From: Nocardia cyriacigeorgica NBRC 100375
GTDB lineage: Bacteria > Actinomycetota > Actinomycetes > Mycobacteriales > Mycobacteriaceae
Length of the DNA stretch: 59,018 bases
Direction: 5' to 3'
NCBI RefSeq assembly: GCF_000308555.1
Contig: NZ_BAFY01000068.1
Span: forward strand, 1 to 59,018
Both the position numbers and the translations under genes were made by a program. This document shows positions 1 to 8,100 of this stretch, piece after piece; position 1 is the stretch's first letter; each line of letters opens with the position of its first letter. A model generated the notes under the pieces. That model saw only the letters and a program-made list of their open reading frames with translations. It had not been told where the DNA came from and made no database searches.

Positions 1-261
1 AACAACGACCCCGCCGTGCGCAACGGTGAACTCCTCGGCAACCGCGCCCACCTCGCCTGGGGCGTCGGCCCCCACGCCTGCCCCGCCCAATCCCTGGCCT
101 ACTTGATCGCCCAAGACGCCATCGACCAACTCTTGGACGCCCTCCCCGACCTGACCCTCAACCTCCCCGATAACACCCCCACCTGGCGCCCCGGCCCCTT
201 CCACCGCGCCCTCGCAGAACTCCCGGTCACCTTCCCACCCGCGGCCCCACTCACCGTTTAG
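1..261 (+). CDS. Cytochrome P450, C-terminal fragment (cut by window start)
   Basis: The reading frame is open from the first base and ends at a stop at 261, so only about the last 86 residues are present. The stretch GVGPHACPAQSLA is a cysteine-ligand loop of the P450 family; the Cys is the axial thiolate ligand of the heme. After it come the usual L-helix and a short proline-rich tail. P450s of this class are soluble bacterial monooxygenases fed by ferredoxin and a reductase. Substrate cannot be judged from the tail. The Pro after the Cys (CPAQ) is a variation on the commoner C-x-G motif. Confidence 0.9.
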   Translation, partial: NNDPAVRNGELLGNRAHLAWGVGPHACPAQSLAYLIAQDAIDQLLDALPDLTLNLPDNTPTWRPGPFHRALAELPVTFPPAAPLTV

Positions 262-303
262 GGCCACCAACCGGGGCCGCCTGACCGGCTTCGCACCGGA
301 CCG

Positions 304-317
304 GGCCGACGTCGGCC
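304..317. repeat. 14-bp perfect palindrome after the P450 gene
   Basis: GGCCGACGTCGGCC lies 43 bases past the P450 stop. It has no loop of its own. It may be part of a terminator stem, but no T-tract follows. Confidence 0.3.
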
Positions 318-496
318 GGCCGCGGATACAGCGCAGGGCACTGTCGAAAGCGCTTGGCACCACCAGCGACCGATCCGCGCATGCGTACCGAACTCGGCCC
401 AGCCGCCCGACTAAATAGACGTGATCACGCAGGTGTAGCGGGTTTCCGGGTCCACCCGATAGATCGCGGCCTCGATGTGCGACGACCACAGCGGCG

Positions 497-868
497 TCAG
501 TGGTCGGCGGCGAGGAATTCGAGTCTGTTGCCGACGCCGTCGACGGTGTGGAAGCGGCGGCGGCCGGGAATCTCCGCGGGGTCGGGCCAGGTTACCGGGT
601 AGCCTGCGGCGATCAAAGCTGCTGCGGTGGTGTCGATGTCGACGACGAAGGCGGGGTGTGCCTTTGTGGCCGGGCGGAAGTCCTGTTCTACCCCGACGTG
701 AAGTTCACCGTCCGGGCCGGTCACCCCGGGCACCCGGAACCAGCATCCGCCCCGGGCCGCGAGCAGTGGTGGTTTGGGGAGTTCGATCCAGCCGAGCACG
801 CCGGAGTAGAACGCTCGTTGCCGGTCTTCGCCGCCGACCGGGCAGCTGACTTGAACGTGGTGGATCAT
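497..868 (-). CDS. VOC-family (glyoxalase-like) protein, single domain
   Basis: A 123-residue protein of the size of one vicinal-oxygen-chelate module pair. It starts MIHHVQVSCPVG, has the YSGVLGWIELPKP segment typical of glyoxalase/bleomycin-resistance-like proteins, and ends with GVGNRLEFLAADH, where the Glu sits at the usual metal-ligand position. Members bind a divalent metal and act as isomerases, dioxygenases or resistance proteins. The ATG at 868 is followed directly by the conserved first strand. The next gene downstream in the window (LysE exporter) is on the same strand but ends 33 bp upstream of this start and has no obvious functional link. Substrate unknown. Confidence 0.85.
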   Translation of the reverse strand: MIHHVQVSCPVGGEDRQRAFYSGVLGWIELPKPPLLAARGGCWFRVPGVTGPDGELHVGVEQDFRPATKAHPAFVVDIDTTAAALIAAGYPVTWPDPAEIPGRRRFHTVDGVGNRLEFLAADH

Positions 869-901
869 GACGCAAGCCTAGGGTGGCGGTCGGCCGGGGC
901 A

Positions 902-1528
902 TCACAGTGCGCGGACCACCAGGGCGGTGCCCATGGTGAGCATGGTGGTGGCGACGAGGGTGTCGAGGAGGCGCCAGGCGGTGGGGCGGGACAGGATGGG
1001 GGCCAGGAGGCGGGCGCCGTAGCCGAGGGTGGTGAACCAGGTGAGGCTGGCGAGCATGGCGCCGAGGCCGAAAATCCAGCGCAGCGAACCGCGTTGGGTG
1101 GCGACGGTGCCGAGGAGCAGCACGGTGTCGATGTAGGCGTGCGGGTTGAGCCAGGTCATGGCCAGGCAGGTGAGCACTACGTTGCGGAGGGTGCCGGCCG
1201 GGCCGGACGCGCTGGACAAGGCCTGGCCTGCGGGCGGCCGTACTGCGCGGCGGGCGGCCAGCGCGCCGTAGCCGATCAGGAAGGCACCGCCCGCCAGGCC
1301 GGCGATGGTGAGCGCGGCCGGCCAGGCGGTGATCACCGAGCCGAACCCGGCCACACCGAGGGCGATGAGCAACGCATCGGAGATCGCGCTGATCGCCACG
1401 ACCACCGGGACCGCGTGCCCGCGCGCACCCTGACGCAGGACGAAGGCGTTCTGCGCGCCGATGGCAACGATCAGGGACAACCCCGCACCGAATCCGGCGA
1501 GCGCCGCCGGGAAGATTCCGCTGTTCAC
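902..1528 (-). CDS. LysE/ArgO-type amino-acid exporter
   Basis: A 208-residue, strongly hydrophobic protein with about six membrane segments, the usual LysE-superfamily size. The N-terminal GAGLSLIVAIGAQNAFVLRQG is the LysE/ArgO signature region, and TWLNPHAYIDTVLLLG in the middle is the second conserved block. Family members export basic amino acids (lysine, arginine) from the cytoplasm. The start is GTG at 1528. It is divergent from a LysR regulator of the ArgP/LysG type at 1599, the classic lysE-lysG arrangement, so export is probably induced by intracellular basic amino acids. Whether lysine or arginine is preferred cannot be read from the sequence. Confidence 0.9.
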   Translation of the reverse strand: MNSGIFPAALAGFGAGLSLIVAIGAQNAFVLRQGARGHAVPVVVAISAISDALLIALGVAGFGSVITAWPAALTIAGLAGGAFLIGYGALAARRAVRPPAGQALSSASGPAGTLRNVVLTCLAMTWLNPHAYIDTVLLLGTVATQRGSLRWIFGLGAMLASLTWFTTLGYGARLLAPILSRPTAWRLLDTLVATTMLTMGTALVVRAL

Positions 1529-1564
1529 GTCACTCGACGCTAGAAAAATCGGCAGAATCAGTAC

Positions 1565-1592
1565 AGCTAAAGTTTCTTAACTATCATTAGCT
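1565..1592. promoter_or_regulatory. Inverted repeat between the exporter and its LysR regulator
   Basis: AGCTAA (1565-1570) and TTAGCT (1587-1592) are perfect 6-bp arms 16 bp apart, in an AT-rich patch of an otherwise GC-rich region. The site lies in the 70-bp divergent promoter just before the regulator start. Size and spacing suit a LysR-type operator; binding is inferred. Confidence 0.5.
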
Positions 1593-1598
1593 CGCGTG

Positions 1599-2504
1599 AT
1601 GACAGAGCTGCCGTTCGATCAGGTACGTACGTTGCTGGCGGTCGTCGACGAGGGCACCTTCGATGCCGCCGCGGCCGCACTCCACGTCACGCCATCGGCG
1701 GTGAGCCAGCGGATCAAGGCGCTCGAACACCGCACCGGCCGCGTGCTGCTGACGCGAACCAAGCCCGCGCAACCGACCGAATCCGGGCAGGTGATCGTCA
1801 AATTCGCCCGCCAGATCGCTGAACTGCAACGGGATACGCAGCGGCACTTGGGCATCGGTGACGAAACCGACCCGGCGCGGCTGTCCATCGCGGTGAACGG
1901 CGACTCACTGGCCACCTGGTTCCTGCCCGCCCTGACCCGGGTTCCGCAGGACCCGCCGATCTGCTTCGAGCTCCACCGCGAGGACGAATCGCATTCGGCG
2001 ACCCTGCTGCGCGAGGGCCAGGTGATGGCGGCGGTGACGTCGTCGGCCGAGCCGGTGACCGGTTGCACATCGAGGCTGCTCGGCCTGGCCCGGTATCTGC
2101 CGGTCGCGAACCCGGAGTTCGTCGCCCGGCATTTCGGTTCGGGAACGCTGCGCCACCGCCTGCCCGACGCGCCCGTCATCGTCTACGACCGGCGCGACGA
2201 GCTGCAAGACCGCTACGTCCGCACCATCACCGCCGGTGAGTCCGCTGCCAGCGACGTGCGCCACTACATCCCCACCTCGCAAGGCTTCTGCGACGCCGTC
2301 GTCGCGGGCCTCGGCTGGGGCCTGATCCCCGAACAGCAAGCCGTGCCGCTACTGCGATCGGGTGCGTTGGTCGAGCTCGGCCGCCGCAAGTGGGTGGACG
2401 TGCCGCTGTACTGGCAGCAGTGGAAGCTCGATGTTCCAGCGCTCGCTCTCGTCGCGGACACGGTTGCGCGAGCCGCGGCGGAAGCTCTGCATCAGCGACG
2501 CTGA
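1599..2504 (+). CDS. LysR-family regulator, ArgP/LysG type
   Basis: A 301-residue LysR protein. The N-terminal winged helix-turn-helix runs from about residue 5 to 63 (FDQVRTLLAVVDEGTFDAAA, then VTPSAVSQRIKALE), followed by a periplasmic-binding-protein-like effector domain. The QRIKALEHRTGRVLLTR stretch resembles the ArgP/IciA/LysG branch, which senses lysine or arginine and activates the neighbouring LysE/ArgO exporter. An ATG at 1599 is preferred over the overlapping GTG at 1596; neither has a clear Shine-Dalgarno, so the transcript may be leaderless. Divergent from the exporter across a 70-bp gap with an inverted repeat. Confidence 0.9.
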   Translation: MTELPFDQVRTLLAVVDEGTFDAAAAALHVTPSAVSQRIKALEHRTGRVLLTRTKPAQPTESGQVIVKFARQIAELQRDTQRHLGIGDETDPARLSIAVNGDSLATWFLPALTRVPQDPPICFELHREDESHSATLLREGQVMAAVTSSAEPVTGCTSRLLGLARYLPVANPEFVARHFGSGTLRHRLPDAPVIVYDRRDELQDRYVRTITAGESAASDVRHYIPTSQGFCDAVVAGLGWGLIPEQQAVPLLRSGALVELGRRKWVDVPLYWQQWKLDVPALALVADTVARAAAEALHQRR

Positions 2505-2636
2505 GCGCGAATCGTCGTTCGATCCGCGTGTGTCGACGCATCAACGACGTGGGCGTGGCGGACCGTCGGACAAGAGCCTCTGAACTGTTACGTCTGGTGG
2601 GAATGGTCCCAAAGGCGCTCGGCGGCAATACCTCGA

Positions 2637-3497
2637 CTACGGGAACCGTTCGGCGATGGCCGTGGCGATCGCGTCCGGTTCGTGCTCCTGAACGAAATGC
2701 CGTGCGTTCGGCAGCTCGACGACCTCGAGGTCGCTGAACATGGCCCGCATCCGCGGGAGGCACGCCTTCGGGCGGAACACCATATCCTTCATTCCCCACA
2801 CCAACAGCGTCGGCTTGCCGCCGAGCGCGGCGGGCAGGCCGCGTTCGAGTTCGGCCAGTAGCGGGCGGGCCCGGCGAATTTCCTTGGGCGTCTCGGCAAG
2901 GGCCTGCCTGGCTCGGGCGGTGGGTTGCACCAGGCGGTAGTGGTCGGCTTCGGCGGCGCTGAGTGTGCGTCCCAGTTCGCCGAGCAGAACCCGTTCGATC
3001 AGGAAATTCTGCTCGAGGATCCGCTTCCGCATCGGGCGGCTGCTCATGATCGCGCTGAACGCCCGGTTGGCCAATGCGTCGATCGGCCAGAGCGCGGTGT
3101 TTCCCAGCACGATCCCGCGCACCCGATCGGCGCGCGTGGTGGCAGCGCCGAGCCCGATCGGCCCACCCCAATCCTGTCCCATCACGACGACATCGTCGAG
3201 CCGCAGATGATCGATCAATTCGCCGACAACAGCGGTGTGCTCGGCGATGGTGTAGCCGAAACGTTCTGGGCGCTCGGATAATCCGAAGCCCAGATAGTCC
3301 ACCGCGATACACCGGTATCGGTCACGCAGGCCTTTCACGATGTGCCGGTAGACGAAACTCCAGGCCGGCGCACCGTGGCAGAACAGGATCGCCGGCCCGG
3401 TCCCCTCGTCGATGTAGTGCACGCGTCCGGCGGACGAGTCGAACCACCGGGATTCGAATGGATACACGTCCCTGTCGGGAACGAAATCGATGAACAT
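2637..3497 (-). CDS. Alpha/beta-hydrolase, haloalkane-dehalogenase-like
   Basis: A 286-residue alpha/beta-hydrolase. HGAPAWSFVYR (about 41-51) is the oxyanion-hole segment. The nucleophile elbow is GQDWGG, placing Asp at about 109 with Trp next to it, which is the dehalogenase pattern rather than the Ser of esterases. The charge relay is completed by Asp about 238 (WGMKD) and His about 267 (ARHF). The Asp nucleophile and adjacent Trp are typical of haloalkane dehalogenases and epoxide hydrolases. The second halide-binding residue seen after HG in dehalogenases (Asn or Glu) is Ala here, so dehalogenase activity is uncertain. A strong GGAGGGAGG-type ribosome site precedes the ATG at 3497. A palindrome sits just upstream at 3521. 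Confidence 0.85.
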   Translation of the reverse strand: MFIDFVPDRDVYPFESRWFDSSAGRVHYIDEGTGPAILFCHGAPAWSFVYRHIVKGLRDRYRCIAVDYLGFGLSERPERFGYTIAEHTAVVGELIDHLRLDDVVVMGQDWGGPIGLGAATTRADRVRGIVLGNTALWPIDALANRAFSAIMSSRPMRKRILEQNFLIERVLLGELGRTLSAAEADHYRLVQPTARARQALAETPKEIRRARPLLAELERGLPAALGGKPTLLVWGMKDMVFRPKACLPRMRAMFSDLEVVELPNARHFVQEHEPDAIATAIAERFP

Positions 3498-3520
3498 GGT
3501 GCCCTCCCTCCGGTGTCAGA

Positions 3521-3534
3521 TTACCGGTCGGTAA
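3521..3534. promoter_or_regulatory. Palindromic operator candidate upstream of the hydrolase
   Basis: TTACCG-gt-CGGTAA is a perfect inverted repeat 24 bp upstream of the hydrolase ATG. The arrangement ACCGxTCGGTAA recurs upstream of the DUF6670-like gene at 26346, next to a TetR gene. Likely a TetR-family site; the regulator is not known. Confidence 0.5.
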
Positions 3535-3613
3535 CGGCATCGCGCCCGCTGGAAAGCCGAAACTACCCGCACGATGCAGTCGCGCGTCGGGTGCGCTCCC
3601 GGCCACGATCGAA

Positions 3614-3647
3614 CCTGCCGCGCCGACCGCACTGCTGACGCGGCAGG
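3614..3647 (-). terminator. Hairpin downstream of the sigma-factor gene
   Basis: CCTGCCGCG (3614-3622) and CGCGGCAGG (3639-3647) form a perfect 9-bp stem with a 16-nt loop, 24 bp past the sigma-factor stop on the minus strand. There is no T-tract, which is common for actinobacterial terminators. Confidence 0.55.
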
Positions 3648-3670
3648 AACCGGCGATCGCGGCGGGGGCG

Positions 3671-4630
3671 CTATCCGAGCATCCCCGCCATCACCTTCGT
3701 CCGCCCTGGCGTGCGCAGTTTCGACAGGCCCTTGGCTTCGATCTGGCGCGCACGTTCCCGCGAAACCCCGAGCGCCGCACCGATTTCCGCGAGCGAGCGG
3801 GGTTCGGCGTGGTCGAGGCCGTAACGGAGGGTGAGGACCTCGGCTTCGCGGTCGGACAGGGCGGCGAGCATGGCGCGCAGTTGGGTGCCGATGGTGGCGG
3901 CGGTGGCGAGTTCGTCGGGTCCCGGGGCGGTGTCGGGGATGAGGGAGCCGTATTCGGTGGCGTCCTCGCCGATGGGCGTGTGTAGCGAGATCGGGTCGCG
4001 TGCCTGCTGCAGGAGTTCGGTCACGTGGGTTTCGGTCAGCTCCAGCTCGGCGGCGATCTCGGCGGCGGTGGCGTCGCGGCCGAACCGCTGGGACAGCGTG
4101 CGTTGAGTGCGGATCACTCGGTTGAGCACGTCCACCACGTGCACCGGGATGCGGATCGTGCGGCCCTGATCGGCGAGCGCGCGGCCGATGGCCTGGCGGA
4201 TCCACCAGGTGGCGTAGGTGGACAGCTTCAGTCCGCGCCGGTGATCGAACTTCTCGATCGCCCGGATCAGGCCGAAGGTGCCTTCCTGTACCAGATCCAG
4301 CAGCGACATTCCGGGGTTGGTCGGGTAGCGCCTGGCGATGGAGACGACCAGGCGCAGGTTGGCCTGGATCATGTGTTCCTTCGCACGCGCTCCGTCGGCC
4401 ACCGCGCGGCGCAGGGTGCGCAGTTCGGCGGGCGGGAGGTCGCCGGACTCGTCGAGCCGCTGCTGGGCGAGGACGCCGGCCTCGATTCGCTCGGCCAGCG
4501 CGACTTCCTCGTCCGCGCTCAGCAAAGGTGTGCGGCCGATGATGCGCAGGTAGTCGCGGATCGGGTCATCGCTGACGGTGCCGAGGTTGGGGGAGGTGGT
4601 GCGGCGGGAGGGGAGGCATCGGTTGGTCAA
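3671..4630 (-). CDS. Group-2 RNA polymerase sigma-70 factor (SigB/HrdD-like)
   Basis: A primary-like sigma factor of 319 residues. In order: region 1.2 (DDPIRDYLRIIGRTPLLSADEE), region 2 with LVVSIARRYP and DLVQEGTFGLIRAIEKFD, the region 2.4 segment KLSTYATWWIRQAI, region 3 (PVHVVDVLNRV) and region 4.2 with the helix-turn-helix SLAEIGAALGVSRERARQIE. It lacks the long acidic region 1.1 of the essential housekeeping factor, so it is a non-essential group-2 type, usually linked to stress or stationary phase. The frame stays open far upstream, but that part is not sigma-like. GAGAGG followed 6 nt later by TTG at 4630 is the only good start; ATGs at 4693 and 4678 lack ribosome sites. A strong hairpin lies 130 bp upstream. 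Confidence 0.9.
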   Translation of the reverse strand: MTNRCLPSRRTTSPNLGTVSDDPIRDYLRIIGRTPLLSADEEVALAERIEAGVLAQQRLDESGDLPPAELRTLRRAVADGARAKEHMIQANLRLVVSIARRYPTNPGMSLLDLVQEGTFGLIRAIEKFDHRRGLKLSTYATWWIRQAIGRALADQGRTIRIPVHVVDVLNRVIRTQRTLSQRFGRDATAAEIAAELELTETHVTELLQQARDPISLHTPIGEDATEYGSLIPDTAPGPDELATAATIGTQLRAMLAALSDREAEVLTLRYGLDHAEPRSLAEIGAALGVSRERARQIEAKGLSKLRTPGRTKVMAGMLG

Positions 4631-4759
4631 GGGATTCCTCTCGACAGTCGGGGAGTGTGGGGCGATGTACCGGCTCATCCAGTGCGCGTGCATGATTCGC
4701 GCCCGTGCGGCGCGCGGCGGCGGTGGTGGCCATGTGGCCGATTCCGGCTCGGTCGCGTT

Positions 4760-4798
4760 GGTGGCGCCTGCGGGTTGCGTCAACCCGCAGGCGCCACC
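4760..4798 (-). terminator. 18-bp perfect hairpin between a small gene and the sigma factor
   Basis: GGTGGCGCCTGCGGGTTG (4760-4777) pairs perfectly with 4781-4798 across a 3-nt loop. On the minus strand it begins 5 bp after the stop of the 96-residue gene, the expected place for its terminator, and lies in front of the sigma-factor gene. It could also act as an attenuator controlling read-through into the sigma gene. Confidence 0.75.
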
Positions 4799-4802
4799 GA
4801 TG

Positions 4803-5093
4803 TCAACGCCCCGGGATGCGCAGTGGCCGATGCGGGACGGCCCGGAACTGTTGGCTGCGGGCGACGCTGCGCTCATCGCGAGCCTTCCGGCGACGTCCGG
4901 TGCTCGGGAAACCGGTGTCGGTGCGGCGAGCGCGCGGCGCACTCGCGGGGACCGGCGGCTGGGCGTTCGCGGTGAGCATCTGCTCGATCGCGGCATCGAA
5001 CGCTGACTGCGGGGTGGACTTCTCGGCCAAAGTGACTGCTCCGTTTCGGTGGGTGCTTGCGGGACGGATGGTGCTGTCGGGGCCGTGAGTCAT
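4803..5093 (-). CDS. Small protein of unknown function, 96 residues
   Basis: Not recognised. The case for a real gene is local: an excellent AAGGAG 7 nt before the ATG at 5093, a stop only 5 bp before an 18-bp perfect hairpin, and an AT-rich divergent promoter shared with a TetR gene at 5208. The first half (residues about 20-45, VTLAEKSTPQSAFDAAIEQML) looks like an amphipathic helical segment. The second half is Arg/Pro-rich and low in complexity, probably disordered. No signal peptide or membrane span. The TetR regulator next to it may control it. Confidence 0.6.
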   Translation of the reverse strand: MTHGPDSTIRPASTHRNGAVTLAEKSTPQSAFDAAIEQMLTANAQPPVPASAPRARRTDTGFPSTGRRRKARDERSVARSQQFRAVPHRPLRIPGR

Positions 5094-5171
5094 GCGCGTT
5101 CTCCTTCGACTGTTCAGCGCCGCCGTGGCGACGTGAGCACAAATTTAGGTCAGAACCAAAAATGTGTCAAG

Positions 5172-5183
5172 CATAAATTTATG
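5172..5183. promoter_or_regulatory. 12-bp AT-rich palindrome in the tetR divergent promoter
   Basis: CATAAATTTATG is a perfect palindrome 25 bp before the tetR ATG, inside a sharply AT-rich stretch (about 5140-5200). A likely autoregulatory TetR operator covering the promoters of both divergent genes. Confidence 0.55.
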
Positions 5184-5207
5184 ACGAGTTCAGGTAGTCT
5201 GGTAGCT

Positions 5208-5852
5208 ATGACCACAGAGATGGCCGAACCGCAGGGCCTTCGCGCCAAGAAAAAGCAGCAGACCAGGGAAAACATCTCCCACCAGGCCACCCTGCTCTTC
5301 CTCGAGCGCGGCTTCGACAAGGTGACGATCGCCGATGTCGCCGCGGCCGCGCAGGTTGCCAAGATGACGGTGACCAACTACTTCCCCCGCAAAGAAGATC
5401 TCGCGCTGGACCTGGGTGAGGTCTTCGTCGATCAACTCGCCCGCACCGTCCGCGAGCGCGAGCCGGGCGAATCCGCGCTGGCCGCATTGCGTCGCGCGTA
5501 CCTCACCGCTGCCGCCGAGCAGGACCCGGTCATCGGTTTCTCCGGCCCCGCCTTCGCCGGCATGATCGCCGCCAGCCCCGCCCTGGTCGCCCGGTTACGC
5601 GAGTTCCACGACGACCGCGAAGCCGCCCTCGCCCGGACCCTCGCCGAGGAAACCGGCGCGGCACCCGACGCCATCACCCCCCGCGTCGCCGCCGCCCAGC
5701 TCGCCGGCGTGCACCGAGTGCTGTTCGACGAAACCATGCGCCGCACCCTGGCCGGCCAATCCAACGACGAGATCGCCGCCGCGCTCACCGGCCACATCAC
5801 GACGGCCTTCGACGCGCTCGAACCGTCCCTTGGGTCCTACGCGGTGCGCTGA
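5208..5852 (+). CDS. TetR-family transcriptional regulator
   Basis: A 214-residue TetR repressor. The N-terminal helix-turn-helix (about residues 15-60: TRENISHQATLLFLERGFDKV, then AQVAKMTVTNYFPRKEDL) is standard; the C-terminal ligand domain is generic. The frame is open upstream, but the ATG at 5208 gives the usual 15-residue lead to the first helix. It is followed 128 bp later by a DHA2-type efflux pump on the same strand and is divergent from a small gene of unknown function. Either may be its target; the palindrome at 5172 would cover its own promoter. Confidence 0.9.
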   Translation: MTTEMAEPQGLRAKKKQQTRENISHQATLLFLERGFDKVTIADVAAAAQVAKMTVTNYFPRKEDLALDLGEVFVDQLARTVREREPGESALAALRRAYLTAAAEQDPVIGFSGPAFAGMIAASPALVARLREFHDDREAALARTLAEETGAAPDAITPRVAAAQLAGVHRVLFDETMRRTLAGQSNDEIAAALTGHITTAFDALEPSLGSYAVR

Positions 5853-5980
5853 CCGGCGATAACGCTGCCGCGGTACATGCGGTCGTGCGAGTCGCCGATG
5901 ACCCACCGACACACCCCACCTCGGATCCGCTGCCGTGTCGCTGCCTTCCGGGGTGTGGGACAGCGGCCCATACTGGGCCG

Positions 5981-8011
5981 ATGAGCGGTGCGGTGGCAGT
6001 CGCGCAGCAGGCACCCGAGCCGATGAGCCGGGCGAAGACCAATGTGGTGTTCGGGACCATCGTGCTGGGAATGCTGATGGCCGCGCTGGATCAGACGATC
6101 GTGTCCACGGCACTGCCGACGATCGTCGCCGATCTGGGTGGGGCCGGGCATATGGCCTGGGTGGTCACCTCGTATCTGCTGGCCGAGGCGGTGGCGACGG
6201 CGCTGGCGGGCAAGCTCGGTGATCTGTTCGGGCGAAAACTGATCTTCCAGCTCAGCGCGCTGATCTTCATCGTGGGCTCGATGGTCGCGGGGCTGGCCAA
6301 CGGGATGCTGCTGCTGATCATCGCGCGCGCGATCCAAGGGGTCGGCGCCGGCGGCCTGATGGTCACCTCCATGGCGTTGATCGCCGACATCATTCCGCTG
6401 CGGGAACGCGGCAAGTATCAGGGTGCGCTCGGCGCGGTCTTCGGCGTCACCACCGTCATCGGGCCGACGCTCGGCGGACTGTTCACCGACCACGCGAGCT
6501 GGCGCTGGTGCTTCTACGTCAACGTCCCGCTGGCGATCCTGATGATCGCGTTGGCCGCGCGCACCATCCCGCACGTCAAAGCCATGGCCAAGCCGATCAT
6601 CGACTACGCGGGCATCGGTCTGGTGGCGCTCGGTGTGTCGAGCCTGATCCTCGGCCTGGAATGGGGCGGAACCGAATACGCGTGGGGTTCGGCGCAGATC
6701 ATCGGGCTGTTCGCGGCGGCGGCGGTGCTGCTGTCGGCGTTCGTCTGGGTGGAGTTGCGGGCCCAGGAACCGATGCTGCCGATGGGGCTGTTCCGCAGTC
6801 AGGTGTACACGGTGTGCTCGATCCTGAGCTTCATCGTCGGGTTCGCGATGCTCGGTTCGATGACGTATCTGCCCGCCTATCTGCAATACGTCGACGGTGT
6901 GTCGGCCACCGCATCGGGGGTGCGCACGCTGCCGTTGGTGTTCGGCCTGTTCGTCACCTCGATCCTGTCGGGCCAGGTGGTCGGTAAGACCGGGCGCTAT
7001 CGCTGGTTCCCGATCGCAGGTACGGGAGTGATGGCGATCGGGCTGTTCTTGATGTCGACGATGGGCCGCAATACCAGCGTCTGGCTGGAATCGCTGTACA
7101 TGCTGATTCTCGGTCTCGGTATCGGCCTGGCGATGCAGGTGCTGACGATCGTCGTGCAGAACACCGTCCCGTACGCGCAACTGGGCACCGCCACCTCGGG
7201 CGTCACCTTCTTCCGCACGCTCGGCAGCGCGTTCGGCACCGCCGTCTTCGGCACGCTCTACACCAACAAACTCGATCCCGAACTCGCCGGCGCGCTGACC
7301 CAGGTGCAGGTGGTGCCGCCCGAAGTGGCCGCCGATCCGGAGGCGCTGCGGGCCCTGCCGCCGGAGCTGGCCGATCCGATCATCGACGCCTACGTGGCGG
7401 CCATCGACCATGTGTTCCTGTGGGTGGTTCCGGTCGCGCTGGCCGGTTTCGTGGTCGCCTGGTTCCTGAAGGAAGTGCCGTTGCGCGACAGCGCCCGCGC
7501 CGATGCGAGCGATGTGGGGGAGGGTTTCTCGGTCCCGGACTCGGCCGACCGAGTGGTGCTGCTGGAACGCGCGATCGCCGCGACCATGCGGGCCGCGCGC
7601 GCCGAGGGGCCGATCGGCCCGGTCATTCTCGCCGATGCGGGCACCGATCTGAGCCGTGGTCAGGCCTGGGCGCTCGGGCAGGTGTACCTGCACAACCGGA
7701 TTCGCGGGCAGGCCACCCTCGACGCGATCGCGCGCGTGCACCGGCTGCCCGACGAGGTGATCGCGCCGGTCTTCGCCGAGGTGCGCGAGGCCGGATACAT
7801 CCGCCAGGACGGTCAGCTGCTCACGATCACCCCGGCAGGGCAGGCGCAGATCGACCGGATCAAGGCGGCGTGGCGGCGCTGGCTGGATATGCGGCTCGAC
7901 GATTGGGACCGCACCGATCCGACCGACCGGATGCTGCTGGATCAGGCGCTGGAGAGCATCGCCACCAAGCTGCTCGACCAGGACGTGCGGGAACTCGTCC
8001 CCGCGCACTGA
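5981..8011 (+). CDS. DHA2-type (EmrB/QacA) MFS drug exporter with C-terminal winged-helix region
   Basis: A 676-residue protein. Residues about 18-510 are a 14-segment drug:proton antiporter of the EmrB/QacA class. LDQTIVSTALPTIVADLGG in the first helix carries the DHA2 motif with its membrane Asp, followed by the GKLGDLFGRK loop motif and GPTLGGLFTD (motif C). After the last span, residues about 545-676 are soluble: LGQVYLHNRIRGQATLDAIA and EAGYIRQDGQLLTITPAGQ look like a MarR-type winged helix with its wing. ATG at 5981 was chosen because the upstream part is not protein-like. The TetR gene upstream (128 bp) may regulate it. Long DHA2 exporters with similar tails occur in mycobacteria. Substrate unknown. 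Confidence 0.9.
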   Translation: MSGAVAVAQQAPEPMSRAKTNVVFGTIVLGMLMAALDQTIVSTALPTIVADLGGAGHMAWVVTSYLLAEAVATALAGKLGDLFGRKLIFQLSALIFIVGSMVAGLANGMLLLIIARAIQGVGAGGLMVTSMALIADIIPLRERGKYQGALGAVFGVTTVIGPTLGGLFTDHASWRWCFYVNVPLAILMIALAARTIPHVKAMAKPIIDYAGIGLVALGVSSLILGLEWGGTEYAWGSAQIIGLFAAAAVLLSAFVWVELRAQEPMLPMGLFRSQVYTVCSILSFIVGFAMLGSMTYLPAYLQYVDGVSATASGVRTLPLVFGLFVTSILSGQVVGKTGRYRWFPIAGTGVMAIGLFLMSTMGRNTSVWLESLYMLILGLGIGLAMQVLTIVVQNTVPYAQLGTATSGVTFFRTLGSAFGTAVFGTLYTNKLDPELAGALTQVQVVPPEVAADPEALRALPPELADPIIDAYVAAIDHVFLWVVPVALAGFVVAWFLKEVPLRDSARADASDVGEGFSVPDSADRVVLLERAIAATMRAARAEGPIGPVILADAGTDLSRGQAWALGQVYLHNRIRGQATLDAIARVHRLPDEVIAPVFAEVREAGYIRQDGQLLTITPAGQAQIDRIKAAWRRWLDMRLDDWDRTDPTDRMLLDQALESIATKLLDQDVRELVPAH

Positions 8012-8058
8012 TCGGTATCCGCACAGGAGGCACGCGCGGGACGGCCCTTGCCAGCCGA

Positions 8059-8090
8059 TTACTCGCCCACGTATATTCGTATACGAGTAA
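8059..8090. promoter_or_regulatory. Nested inverted repeats before padR (PadR operator candidate)
   Basis: The outer arms TTACTCG (8059-8065) and CGAGTAA (8084-8090) enclose GTATA-ttcg-TATAC (8071-8084) and the palindrome TCGTATACGA (8077-8086). All overlap the likely promoter and end where the ribosome site (AAGGAGG) begins. This suits autorepression by PadR. Confidence 0.6.
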
Positions 8091-8100
8091 GGAGGTGTGC

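Noticed and set aside
2637..3497. Firm naming as haloalkane dehalogenase
   Set aside because: The Asp nucleophile and adjacent Trp fit, but the second halide-binding residue is not found, so only a family-level call is given.
4631..4996. N-terminal extension of the sigma factor
   Set aside because: The extra residues are not sigma-like and include the 18-bp hairpin; the TTG at 4630 has the only good ribosome site.
5837..8008. 723-residue open frame opposite the MFS exporter
   Set aside because: Low-complexity Arg/His/Gln-rich product, typical of an antisense frame in high-GC DNA; the MFS gene on the other strand has clear motifs.
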